From Phylloscopus collybita (taxonomy: Eukaryota > Chordata > Aves > Passeriformes > Phylloscopidae), in NCBI GenBank assembly GCA_027886175.1, contig JAJNNQ010000013.1:5351501-5415500 (forward strand): DNA of 64,000 bases. The letters are read 5' to 3'. The position numbers and the translations under genes were made by a program. Shown here in pieces: positions 1-11,393 of the stretch. The notes beneath the pieces were generated by a model. The model searched no databases. It worked only from the letters and a program-made list of their open reading frames with translations, and was not told the DNA's origin. The number at the start of each line of letters is the position of its first letter. The first letter of the stretch is position 1.

Positions 1-3000
1 TTTGCTAAGTTAAAACCATGGGCTGAACGTAAAGAAGGGAACCAAGGACCTAGGTTAAAAACACAGGCATGGATTCTTCTATTGAATTTACCAGTTCTTT
101 GAAAAATAGAGGTGAAACAAAGAACAGATGTATATCACTGCCTGGGCACAGCCGAGCCTTAGATTCACCAGGGCTAGGTGCCAGTCATGTTCAACATCTG
201 TGGAAAAGATGCTGAGGATCTCAGGGCTTAAGATTTTTGTACACAGGTCTCCCCCTTCAAGCTGTGAAAGGGATTTGCCCCTTCCCTGGGGAGTGATGGG
301 TCATTACAGCCTCCCACACAAAGCACCAGAATTTAATGCGTGACAACATATAATTTCTACCAAAGCAGGACAGAATGGAAAAAAAGTCAGCAGGGTTTTT
401 CATTCAGGGAAACTAGCTGTTCTGTGGCCTTAGCTCCACAGTTTGTAGTAAGAAGGAAGCCCTTGATTTCAAAAGGATTAAAAACCCCCGAATGTTTGCT
501 GAAATCACTTAGTAGTCTTTCTGAGCAGGAATTTGATCATTCCAGCTACTGCTTGGACGTTTTTCAGGTTTAATGTGCTTTACATGGAAATGGGCTTTAG
601 CAACAATTTAACAAATCAGTGCTGACAGTCTTTAATCTTTAATCCTGTCATATACTGTCTTTAATCATATCATCTGTTTTCCTCATATGTCCTGTTGCTG
701 TGTATGTTTTATTTACAAGCTTAATAGATAATGGTGCCACTAAGGAATGCTTTGGCTCGATTTCAACCAACTCACCAGGGGATACTGAAAGTATATGAAT
801 TGGCAAGCTGAGACAAAGAATATTGCTAAATTGAAACAATTCTAAGATAATTACAACGTAGTTTTCTTTTTTAGTAATAACAAGCTAAATTAGTTAGTGA
901 TTGAAAAAAAATGATTTCTTAAATGGTTTAACTCATTGGACATAAAGTAGCTTATTCTGAGAGAAGGTTATCATATGGAACAGAAAACTGAACAGTGATG
1001 GGATTACAGTAGGAATGAGGCTTACAAAGGCTTGGTTTTCTGTTTATGGACAAAAGACTCATTGGAGCAATCTTGAAAGACTGCTAAGTACCAAGCAGCT
1101 TAAAATTTTGTGAGAAAGACTCTCACATGATTCAGTCTGGGACAACGAACAGTAAGTTTGGGCAGGAATAGCCTGTAACTGAGTAAAAAATGAGGACTTA
1201 GTATTTTCTGTGATTATTCATAAAATCTGTGGGGAATCTTCAAGGAAAACTTAGTTTATAATTACCCCTCTCCTTTATGGATAGGGGTATTTTAATTACT
1301 ATTCTTCATGACTTAGTTTTTAATTACCCCTCTCCTTTTTGGATATCAGCTATTTTAAAACTGAAAAAAACCAACCAAGATGCAAAAACTGTGATGGAAG
1401 TGTATAAAATAGGTAGTATATTTTTACCAAAGTCACTATTTAATTATATAGTTACAGATTTTAATACAGCATTATTCCAAACATATGCAATAAAAGCAGT
1501 CTGTCCTGTGAATATGAGGAAAATATTTTAAGAATTGATTATGAAGAATGCAGTTACTTTAGTCTTCTGAGTATATGCCTTTTATTTGGCTTTAACTTCA
1601 TACTTGGTTGAGTTCTCTTAAGGACTAACTGTTAAAATTGCTTTCCTTATTAGATGTTATTTATCCACTGATAAGGTTAACTATAAAGATAAGTCACTGC
1701 AAGGAAAGGGAGACTTCATGTGAAAGTGGAAATGTAGCATGCAGCACTCCAGATTTCCCAATGTGCCAGAGGTTTCTAGTTTTTCTCACCAAAGCACTCA
1801 TTTTTGTGTGATTCACCAGTACTGCCAAAATCCATCTACACAGGCAAAAAAGGAGTGACAAGAGAGGAAAAATGAAAAATGTTTCACTGATGGCTGAAAA
1901 GTAAGTAGAGGAAGGAAAAAAAAATAAGGGACACCCTTCTTCTTTATCTTCTCCCCAGCCATGAGAAAGAAGGATGGATACAAAATGGAGAAGTGGAAGT
2001 ACAAATTAAAATGTAATGGCATTAATGTATCCCCCACTGCCTTAATCTCTCTTTGTCATTTTTGCACAAGTCATGTTCCTTAGCTCACTTCAAATTTGTT
2101 CTACAAGAAAATACTTCTCCAGTCATTCCCACTGAAGTATAACTGATTTACAGTATTTCTTGTCCAAGGAACTACCAGAGTAAAACAATGGATTGCTCAT
2201 ATTTCATGGACTTTTACTTGTGCAACTATTTCCCAGAGTTATCTGACCACTGAATCAATGTTGATTCATGAAGAAAATTTCTACTGTGTCACAGCGATCA
2301 GGACCAAACTTCCTTAAATCTCAACCCAGAGATAACCTGTCTAAGGGGTGACAAAATGGAGGAGTCATGTTTCTGATGTTATCAGGGCATCAGGAGGAAA
2401 TACCAAATGAAAAAGCTTTAATTGTATAATTACAAATTTCTTTTTTATTTAAATGCTTCATGTAATAGGATACAGACAACACTACCAGAGAAATCTCATA
2501 AAATGTATAGAAATAGTCTGTTGGAATTGTTGAATATTCCTGGCTGCAATTTTTTGTCCAGATACAATTTTTCAACTAGCCAACATATAAGTACATTCAG
2601 ACATCATCAGTTTGTCCATCACTGTGATCTTCCTGTTCGATTTTACTGGGGAAATCTTAGGTATTTCCTCATCATAAGTAAAAAGGATTTAAGTAAATTT
2701 ACCCATTAAGCTTCTTTTCTTGATTTTTTTTTCAAACATAAAGGAAGTTTCCAAAAGCTTAATTTTTAAGAGAACCCCTAGTTCTTAGGAGCAAACTGGT
2801 TTTTTGAATTTCAAAGGTCTTTCCATCAAAAATTGCTAACATGAACTAGTGTTCTACAAGCCCTTTATGAAGAAAGACCACTTGCTTACAGAACTTCCAT
2901 TGTTATTAATGAAGAAAGAAAAACATGGTCCAATTTTATTGGACTAAATATTTAAGTAATTAATTTATGTTCATTTAAATTTACTGTGGCTAAAATTACA

Positions 3001-4583
3001 ACATACCTTATGACTTTACATCAAGTGACCGTTACTGTTTCTTCAAATTTTAGCTTATAGCTAAAGAAAATGAATGAAAAAATAATGAAAAATAAATACA
3101 ATTTTAGTGCGTAAAACATCTATGAAAAAGTTATAGAGTCAATAAGAGAAGAATACTGTCTTTATAACATGCCACCATCTTATTAATAACAACAGATTTC
3201 AGAACTGGGAAAAAATTATGCAGATGTGTTAGGGAAAAAGGAGTTTGGGTTTGAAATGACAGTTGGCTTTTAACTTGCAAATCAAAATGTTTCAAGAGAC
3301 ACTACCTTGTTAGAGTCCTTGGAGTAGTGAAAAAATCTGGTTGATTTTCTGGCAGTGGTTTTGAATCTCTAATCCCACACCAGTTTGGTTTCAGAGCTGA
3401 AGAGAAGGCTTCAGTGATGGTCTTTTTCTTTGCTCAAACTGTTGGTTAAAAAGATAAATAGAGGAATGAGAGGAAGATTAGCTTCCACGCCCTCATGTAT
3501 TAAAAAAATGAGCAGTCTGAAATCTTAGGTGGATTTGTGACCATGTGCACAACAGTTACTAAATAATCTTTGAGCAACAGTTTTATCTTCTGTTTCTACC
3601 TTCCACTGATTTCAAGTTGAGATAGTCTCAAGTCTCATTCAATGCACTGGGACTTGAAAATATTGAAGAACATACTGAAATCCTCTTCCAGGATTTCTTC
3701 TGCATTTGGCAAGAAGAGGATCTTGCCTATTACCTTAACATTTGGTTACCTTGACATTTTTGCTAAAATGTAGTTTAGGTGGACTTACATTTAGAGCAAA
3801 AGAGAAAATTCAGTAATGCAGAGCATAGTGGTAAATAGGAGGACACAAGTTTAGTACTTTATGGATGCAATACTGAAAAATAAAATACCATCTGTATTTA
3901 GTGGCAATACCTAATTTAGGTCTGAATGTAGTTCTAGCTAAGCCTCTGTTTGGGATGCAGATCAGATAGACTGGTTTAGGTTGGTTCCTAAAGAGCTCAT
4001 ATACATGAATCAGCCAATGCAAATGCTTATTTCTGCCTATTCCATCTGCACTTCCATTTTAGTTTAGCAGTCTGGTTCTATACATTGCTGTTCATAACCA
4101 GACACTTCACTGATTTACAACCCTTGGCATTCCCAAGTGGATCAGGCCTCACAGACTTAGAAAAATAAATAAAAAAACTAAATAAAACTCAAAACTCAAT
4201 GAACAACAACAACAAAAAAAACCCCAAACCCCAAACCCATCTGTTCTAGATAAAGTTACACATTGGCATTGGTGTCCTACCATTTCCTGTGGGGTTCCAG
4301 TTTTTGTAGGCATGTTTCCCCAGTGCTCTGACTAGTAGCAATCCATAATTCAAAGAAAATGATCAGTGAGTGAGTTCTTAGTAATTATCAGTTTAAACTC
4401 TCACTCGATCCTCAGGTTAATTGTTGAAGTCCAGTGCCAGGTGCAGGATAAGGATGGCATGGCGTTCTGTTTGTCGTCTGTGAAAGTCTTAAGTGTCACT
4501 TTTGGTAATATCTGTGAACAAAACAAACATCCCCTGAAGACTTTGCACAGAGCATAAATACTGTCCTTTGTTTCTTTTGGCAG
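1..4583 (+). other. KCNG3: KCNG3 intron 1, 3' part
   Basis: AT-rich sequence upstream of the KCNG3 last coding exon. Known KCNG3 genes have two coding exons; the first encodes the T1 tetramerisation domain and S1. Nothing resembling that GC-rich exon is visible here, so it should lie left of the window. The intron ends in a pyrimidine-rich stretch and CAG at 4581-4583. Apart from a short partial duplication near 1.3 kb and a CAA/CCCAAA low-complexity patch near 4.2 kb, I see nothing else. Confidence 0.7.
1249..1345 (+). repeat. Partial tandem duplication, period 62 bp
   Basis: A block of about 35 bp beginning ACTTAGTTT and containing ATTACCCCTCTCCTTT occurs at 1249-1283 and again at 1311-1345 with two or three differences. 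A weaker match (TATTTTAA) follows both copies. This looks like an old two-unit tandem duplication inside the intron. Confidence 0.75.
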
Positions 4584-5229
4584 GATAATTGAAGCTATCT
4601 GCATAGGCTGGTTTACTGCAGAATGCATTGTGAGGTTCATCGTCTCCAAAAACAAGTGTGAGTTTGTCAGAAGACCTCTCAACATCATTGATTTGCTGGC
4701 AATTACTCCTTACTACATCTCTGTTCTAATGACAGTTTTCACAGGGGAAAATTCACAGCTTCAGAGGGCTGGAGTCACCTTGAGGGTCTTAAGAATGATG
4801 AGAATCTTTTGGGTGATTAAACTGGCCCGTCATTTCATTGGCCTTCAAACACTTGGTCTGACTCTGAAGCGTTGTTACAGAGAGATGGTGATGCTACTTG
4901 TCTTTATCTGTGTTGCTATGGCAATTTTCAGTGCACTTTCACAGCTTCTTGAAAATGGGCTGGACTTGGGAACAAAGAATAAGGATTATGCCAGCATTCC
5001 TGCTGCTTGTTGGTGGGTGATCATCTCAATGACCACAGTTGGTTACGGTGACATGTGTCCCATCACTGTACCAGGAAGGATTCTTGGAGGAATTTGTGTG
5101 GTTAGTGGCATTGTTTTATTAGCCCTGCCAATCACTTTCATTTATCACAGCTTTGTGCAATGCTACCATGAGCTCAAGTTCCGATCTGCTAGGTACAGTA
5201 GAAGCCTCTCTGCTGAATTCTTAAATTGA
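4584..5229 (+). CDS. KCNG3: KCNG3 (Kv6.3) last coding exon
   Basis: Last coding exon of the electrically silent potassium-channel alpha subunit Kv6.3, which in mammals co-assembles with Kv2 subunits in the plasma membrane and changes their gating. The exon starts after a pyrimidine tract and CAG; base 4584 completes an arginine codon and the next codon is ATA at 4585. It encodes 214 residues to the TGA at 5227-5229. Visible in order: S2 (IIEAICIGWFTAECIVRFIV), S3 (NIIDLLAITPYYISVLM), S4 with spaced basic residues (LRVLRMMRIFWVIKLARH), S5, pore helix and filter TTVGYGD, then S6. S6 reads ALPITFI instead of the PVP motif of Kv1-4, as expected for a silent subunit. The C-terminus RSARYSRSLSAEFLN matches mammalian Kv6.3 as I recall it. 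The residue after GYGDM is Cys (5056-5058), where I recall Tyr in human. No frameshift or stop. Partial only because of the window edge. Confidence 0.96.
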
Positions 5230-8195
5230 CCCGACTTGCATTCTGTTGTACTTACTTGCTAAGCTTTGTCTTAGAAGAGAATGGTGGAAGGTCCCTTCGC
5301 GTGTCCTCCTTGACTGGATGGTCCTGTGGAACAACATTCTCACCAGCCTGGAGAAAGCCCGTCACCATTCAGACAGGAAGGATGTCCATCTGCCTTGAGC
5401 ACCTTGCAAGGAGAGGGAGTGATGTTTCAAATTTGAGAGAACAAAATTAACAAAAGAGGATTCAGAAGTCCTCAACCAGACCAGTTTGGTGTTCAGTTTG
5501 CCTTCCCACAAAAAAGCAGAACAAAAAAATGGGCGTAACACCGAGATCTGTCATTCTTGTAATTATATCCTAAACCATTCTAAGCAATGTGTAGCAGATG
5601 TTTTTCAAAGATTCCAATATCTAAATGCTTCACAGAGGCATTGATAGCTTCTTGCTTGAAGTATCTCCGCTTCTGACTCAGATAACCAAATTATAAGCTG
5701 AAGGAGAATCACTGCTACTTTTGTGCTTTGCAACAAAGTAGAGCTGGTTCTGTGACTCAGGAAAGATGAAGAATATAGGTCTGTAGGACAAAAAAGCCCT
5801 TGAGGCCTGATTCTGATCTTTGAGGAAGCACATAAATCTTCTGTAAACCCAGTGAAGTCAGTGGCATTTCTCCGAATTTGAGAGTTCACAAAGAAGTGCA
5901 GGAAGTGAACCTCCAAATGTTGTAAGCAAAGACTTCTTTAGGTCACAATAATTTCTTCTCTAGAACCAAACTGTAAGTAGAAGCAAGTATTGTATTTTTC
6001 AAAGATCAGCATAAGAAGTCAGGGATTGATATATATATTTCCTGCTAGGTTAGTGGGGGAGCTCTCCAAATTTTATATATACTCAGCTCAACTCCATCCA
6101 CCTGAAAATACATACTCATAAGCACAGATTTTCCCTCCCTGACCAACTCCCTGCCCCACATATCTTAAACATAGGTATCGTAGTGAGAGTTCTCTTAAGA
6201 CAAATTGTAACATTCCATCATTTGAAGTGGCCTGGAGCAAGTACTGGAAAACAAGAGTACCTGCTCCCTGTCAGATAAGACTCTTCATCATCTTAAATTC
6301 TGCAATCCTTACTGAAAGATATACCTCAATGGAAGTCTGACAACTGTAAAAAGCCAGAGCATACCAAAGAAAGTAAAATGTGAACGTGTGAGTTGCACTT
6401 GGCAAAATGGTGTATTCTCCAATGGTACTAGAAAATTAAAATTAATCAAGTTAGGTTCTGAAATATTGTTGACTGCATTTCTTTTGTAGCTCTGCTTAAT
6501 AGTATTGTTCAATATAATTCTGAAAGGCTGCTACATAGAAATGTGCAGTTAGATACTAAAACACATTAAGGTACAGCTTTACAAATTTGGGTACCAATAA
6601 ACATCAACAGGGAGCATTCATGCTAACATGAAAGTTCAGTGTCATCAGCACAGCTGAAATTTGTGTGCTTGCCTGAAAATATTGCATTTACTCTTACTGT
6701 GCTGTAGAGGCATCTTTTATATATGTAATTGTCAAAGGCTTTAGAAGTGAAATGAGTACCACCTAGAAAACACATCTCTGGAATTGCTCACTTAAAGAAA
6801 TCTGCCACATTTATCAGTAATCAGTACATTGAAGGCTCTTCCTTCGACCTGAAAGAGTCATTATCATTTTAAGTGGTCTTAGTCTTAAGTAGTCTTAAAG
6901 AATCACATTGCAATCACAATTTTTCTGAAGACCTGGAAAGAATTTTAGTAACCGTCCTACAGACAAGCTTGACTTTCCCTTCAAGACTCCATTGTTCAGT
7001 GCTGTTACAGCCATACCTCTGTTTCTTGCCACTGGTGTGTTCAAAGGTTAGCTCTGTAGTTCCCTACACTACTATATTTATGCCTTTTCTATCAAAATCA
7101 TGTTGCTCAGAAACCTGCTCCAGCATTCCACAGAGAGGTGAATATGAGATCAGCAAAAATTTCTTTTTTAGGTGAGATTCACAGCTGATGTTAGTTAGGC
7201 AAGTTGTGACTTCAGAGACACTTAGATGTTTTACAGCAGTGGAGATGCTGGCTCTGTATTCCTGCATGTGTACCTATATATATCCTGCATATATTATATA
7301 TTATAGTCAGTTGAAATGTTTGGGGTTTTTTTATTCCTCACAAAAAATTTCCTCCTTGACAAAATTAAAATTTCAGACTTTAATCCAAACATAGGCGTTA
7401 AAGAAAATGACATTTTCATCTTCTAATGGAAAATTATTTTGACAATATCAAAACCATTTCAAAGTAGAAAACTGCTATTTTTTTTCTATTTTGCTCCATT
7501 TTTAAATTTTTTTTTAAGCTTTAAAAGGTTAAAGACCCCCTATAAGAACTTAGCCCTACAGATTTTCATGTGCTGTTTTGAATGCTTGGGAAAAATACTG
7601 TTTGTCATAAAACTCTTTAAAACTTACTTTGTTTTTTGTCCAGGTATTGTATTTAACCAAAATACAATACTCTAAGATACAGCCCTCCTCCACAAAACAC
7701 CCAGACCACCATCATGATGACAACAGCTTAAAATCCATGCAGAATGTGAACATGAAGAATGTTGCAATCTTGATTTCAAGACGAAATAAAATGTGTTTCA
7801 GTACCACCTATAAATCTAATCTTTAGATGCCTGTAGAAAGGAAAAACGTAAATTAATGCACATAATAACTTGTGAATACCAATTTGCACCATGAATCATT
7901 TTTGCATAAGCAATTAAGGACAGGAAGTTTTCAACGATCCAGGCTATATATGGTATACAAACAAAATGTTTCATCCTTTATCAAGTGTTTTTCAGATGAA
8001 GAATCCTTTCCCAGAGTGAAAACATAAATCTAGTGAAAATAACTGTGTAAAGGAATAAGTCTGTGGAGATTATCTTAAGTCATACTATGTTTGTTTGAAC
8101 AGTTTGTGTTCAATTTTTATATGGCAAAATGTGAACAGAATAACCTAATGTATTTTTTAATTTGAGTTATAATAAAATATTTTCAAACTGCTGTA
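5230..8195 (+). other. KCNG3: Probable KCNG3 3' untranslated region
   Basis: AT-rich sequence after the KCNG3 stop, with no recognisable coding exon on either strand. Possible AATAAA signals are at 6596 and 8171. I prefer 8171 because a G/T-rich stretch follows it at about 8221, as expected downstream of a cleavage site. The end point is inferred; transcript data would fix it. Confidence 0.4.
8171..8176 (+). promoter_or_regulatory. KCNG3: Candidate KCNG3 polyadenylation signal
   Basis: Canonical AATAAA about 2.9 kb after the stop codon, followed roughly 45 bp later by a G/T-rich element (8221-8280). A competing AATAAA lies at 6596-6601 without such a strong downstream element. Confidence 0.4.
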
Positions 8196-8220
8196 TATAA
8201 GTCCACCAAGGAGAGATCCT

Positions 8221-8280
8221 GTGGTGGGGGTTTTTTTGTGTTTGTTTGTTTGTTTGTGGGTTTTTCTGGGTTAGTTTTTT
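8221..8280 (+). repeat. G/T-rich low-complexity tract with GTTT repeats
   Basis: GTGGTGGGGG followed by a T run and about four GTTT units, then TGGG and TTTTT blocks. Simple sequence; it could also act as the downstream element of the polyadenylation signal at 8171. Confidence 0.8.
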
Positions 8281-10878
8281 TCTTTCTCTTTTTATTGTTG
8301 TGTGGTTATCACTGTGTAGATTTTATTTTCCTTACAAACCAAATTGAAATAATGTAATTTTCATGGTAGCCTTAAACCAGAATTTTATAGGATAATTAGG
8401 ATGCCTGATTTCTAGTAATATCTCATCTTATTTCCAACGGACCAGTGGTTTTTTTAGTGAAACTTTACAAAATATGAATTACATGTGTAAGCAAAAAATA
8501 ACCATATTTTTAAGCAGTTGAAACTATTTTATGAAATTTTCTGGAGGCCATGTTTTATGCAGACATGGGGTGCAGCACTCTATTTCAAAATGCAGCATTT
8601 CAAAGCCAAAAGCCAAATGAAGGCAAGCTGGCTCATCTCTAATCACTGCCAGTGTGAACCTTATAGAATAAAAGACTTCATGGGCAGTTTTTCTTGGAAA
8701 CATTCACATCTGGAACAAATTAGATGAAATACAAATAGAATAAAACTGGAGAAAAATGAAGACAGCTTGCACCGTGGTGATCCAGCATTTTGGTTCATCT
8801 GAAATGGAAACCAATGTCAATGAGTTTTGAACTTCCAAGGTTAATCATACATTATATACGAGGTTCAAATTTTAGGACTGATTTATTGGGAACTATATTG
8901 GCTGTAATCCTTCAAGGTACAGCATGTCACTTAAAAGTACTTGATCATTAATGAAGTCCCTGAAATGGAAAGCTCTCTAGGGTATTTTCCTTCTAAAATT
9001 CTACATGAAGCATCATCCCAAATATTACAATGAATGGAAGATTATCCTTTCCCTCGATGTGAGGCTTGAAAACAATATTGTCTTGATGAGTACCCATCAA
9101 AAAAATTAGTTTGGTTGACTGATGATCTTAAACAGTCTTATCAGCATAGGGATGAGCCATATAAAAATCTGATATTAATTCTTATTGTACAGTGGCTTAT
9201 ACTGGTGTGCATAGCAGCAAGTTTGAGAATCTTGAGAAAGATTGAAATCCTGGTAATGTAAGATTCCTATCTTGATATCCATGTATTTAAAAGAAAAGGC
9301 ACAGCTTTTTCATATCATGTATGCAATTCATGTCTGTAAAGGAAATGATGTTCCTATTCCAAAGTAAAACTGAAGTCCTCACGGGTTCAAAACATTTGTC
9401 TCTTCCCTTTTGGGTAACAACTACAAAAATCTTTTCAGATCTGAACGCCTTCCAGGAGGTGGCCATACGCACACACCAGCCAGCTAAACTCAGCAGACAA
9501 ACCCTGTAAGTTTCCTGGGAACCAGCACAATGAACAAGGTCTGCTGTGCTCTGAATTTTCTCTCTCCTGAGAGGTTCAGCATCACTTGAAGTTTTTAGAC
9601 TTATTATTTCAGATGAGATACTATGGAGACTCTGCAAAGTTAAATAACAACATAACATAATAACATAAATAATAACAAAAAAAAAAGATACTACTTTATA
9701 AAAAGAAGTTTTCAGTGATTTTAAAAAAAGGAGACTGATTCTCATTTTGTTATTTGTTCGTAAAAGCAAATATGCAGGTCAGGATATGTGATGATAATTA
9801 AACTTGCTACCTAAAACAGATCCCTGTTTAAAATACAGAGACTTAGTCTTCTGAAAAGTCTTCCAGCTTTGCTAGAGCTGTAACAGCTTCCAGTAGCTGA
9901 GAAGCTGCCCCAGCACACACAGAGGAACAACAAAACACCAGTTTCATTGTAAAAAAAGTGCAACACAAGTTAAGGAACGTGTTTCAGACAACAGGCAGGT
10001 TAAGCATCAACAAGCTGCACAATGAGCAACCAAGACACAATCTGCTTGACAAGAAATGTTAAGAGCCGCAGAAGAAGATTATGAATCTTTGGTCAATTTA
10101 ATAAAATATGAATGTGTGCAACTACACATTTTAGAGTCCTTTATTCTTTACAAATGCAAAGGTTTATCATTTCATAGATCTTTAATTTTATATATTGTCT
10201 GATTATCTGTAAGGAAAAATGTACTCTATAATTTGAAAAGGTAATAAATGTGGGGGGTTTATGTAAATACAGAATTAATTAGATAAAATAATGTAATAAA
10301 ATTTGCTGGTCTTGTTGCCATATTTCATGGACTAGTGGTCAAAACAAATGTTTGTAAAATGTTTTCTTTTAAACAAGTGAATTTGTGGCTATTCATATTG
10401 GCACTGTACCTCTGCAAAAACATTTTTAACATATTTTGGCTACTGAGAATTTTGCCATTTAGAACCCAGGATTTTTAATCAATATAAAATTTCAATATTT
10501 GATCCAGAAGTATAAGTCTGAAGCAAAAAAAAAAAAAAAATTAAACATCCACAGGGTTATTCTTCAGCAACTGAAGATCTATCATAATTATCAACTGTCA
10601 AAAGAAAATGAAAAGCAGCCATGTAACACATATATTATTCCTGAGGGCTTATTTTTAAAAATGAATCTGGAAAACTTGATTGAATTTGGCTTTAAGTTCA
10701 TTGATTTTTTTTTTTTTTACATTAAAAGAAACCCAAACCAACCCCAAACATCAACATGGTATTCATTCTGGAATGTCAACACAACCAGAAATTTCAGCAC
10801 TGCAATCCTTGCATTACTGTGAATGGATCTGAGAAACTCTCATTAAGTTTTAAGTGCAGCCATTTCAAAAGTATTTCC

Positions 10879-10950
10879 AAAAAAAAAAAAAAAAAGGCAA
10901 AAAACCCCCCAACAAAACAACACAACACAACACCAAAAAAAAAGTACTTC
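10879..10950 (+). repeat. Poly-A and A/C-rich low complexity
   Basis: A run of 17 A residues (10879-10895) followed by AAAACCCCCC and several ACAAC/CACAA units. Low-complexity sequence without further structure. A similar A17 tract lies at about 10525-10541. Confidence 0.8.
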
Positions 10951-11352
10951 ACAACTAATGTTCTTGTAAAAAAAAGTTGAATATTTTAAGAGATCACTGA
11001 ATTATAAACTATTCTGGTATCAATTCTCTGCATTATTATGAGAATGAACAGACTTCATTTGGAAATCATGAGCATTTTTAGTTCTGTTATTTATTAGTTT
11101 TTAAAATCAGACAGAGAAGAAACAGAAGAAATAAAGCAGATGTCCACATAGTCACAGAAGTATTTTTTTTTAGAAGTGTTTTTCTTAAAAGGAATTCTAA
11201 AATATTTGGAAGCAGAAGGGTTTTTGTAATGTTTAAACACAGTTCTGTTTTGCAGATATGCGCAGCACTTGCACCTTCCATCAATTTGAGATACGACTGT
11301 AACTGAATAGAACCCTCCAAAAGAAGATTGATTCTTTCTGCCTTGGGGAACA

Positions 11353-11393
11353 TTATATATATATATATATATATTTTATTTTTTTTTTTTTTT
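11353..11393 (+). repeat. AT microsatellite next to a T tract
   Basis: About ten TA dinucleotides followed by a run of 15 T residues. A simple repeat likely to vary in length between individuals. Confidence 0.9.

Noticed and set aside
9287..9769. Minus-strand open frame of 160 codons with hydrophobic stretches
   Set aside because: No recognisable domain, no splice or promoter context, and the hydrophobic run comes from A/T-rich low-complexity sequence. Judged a chance frame.
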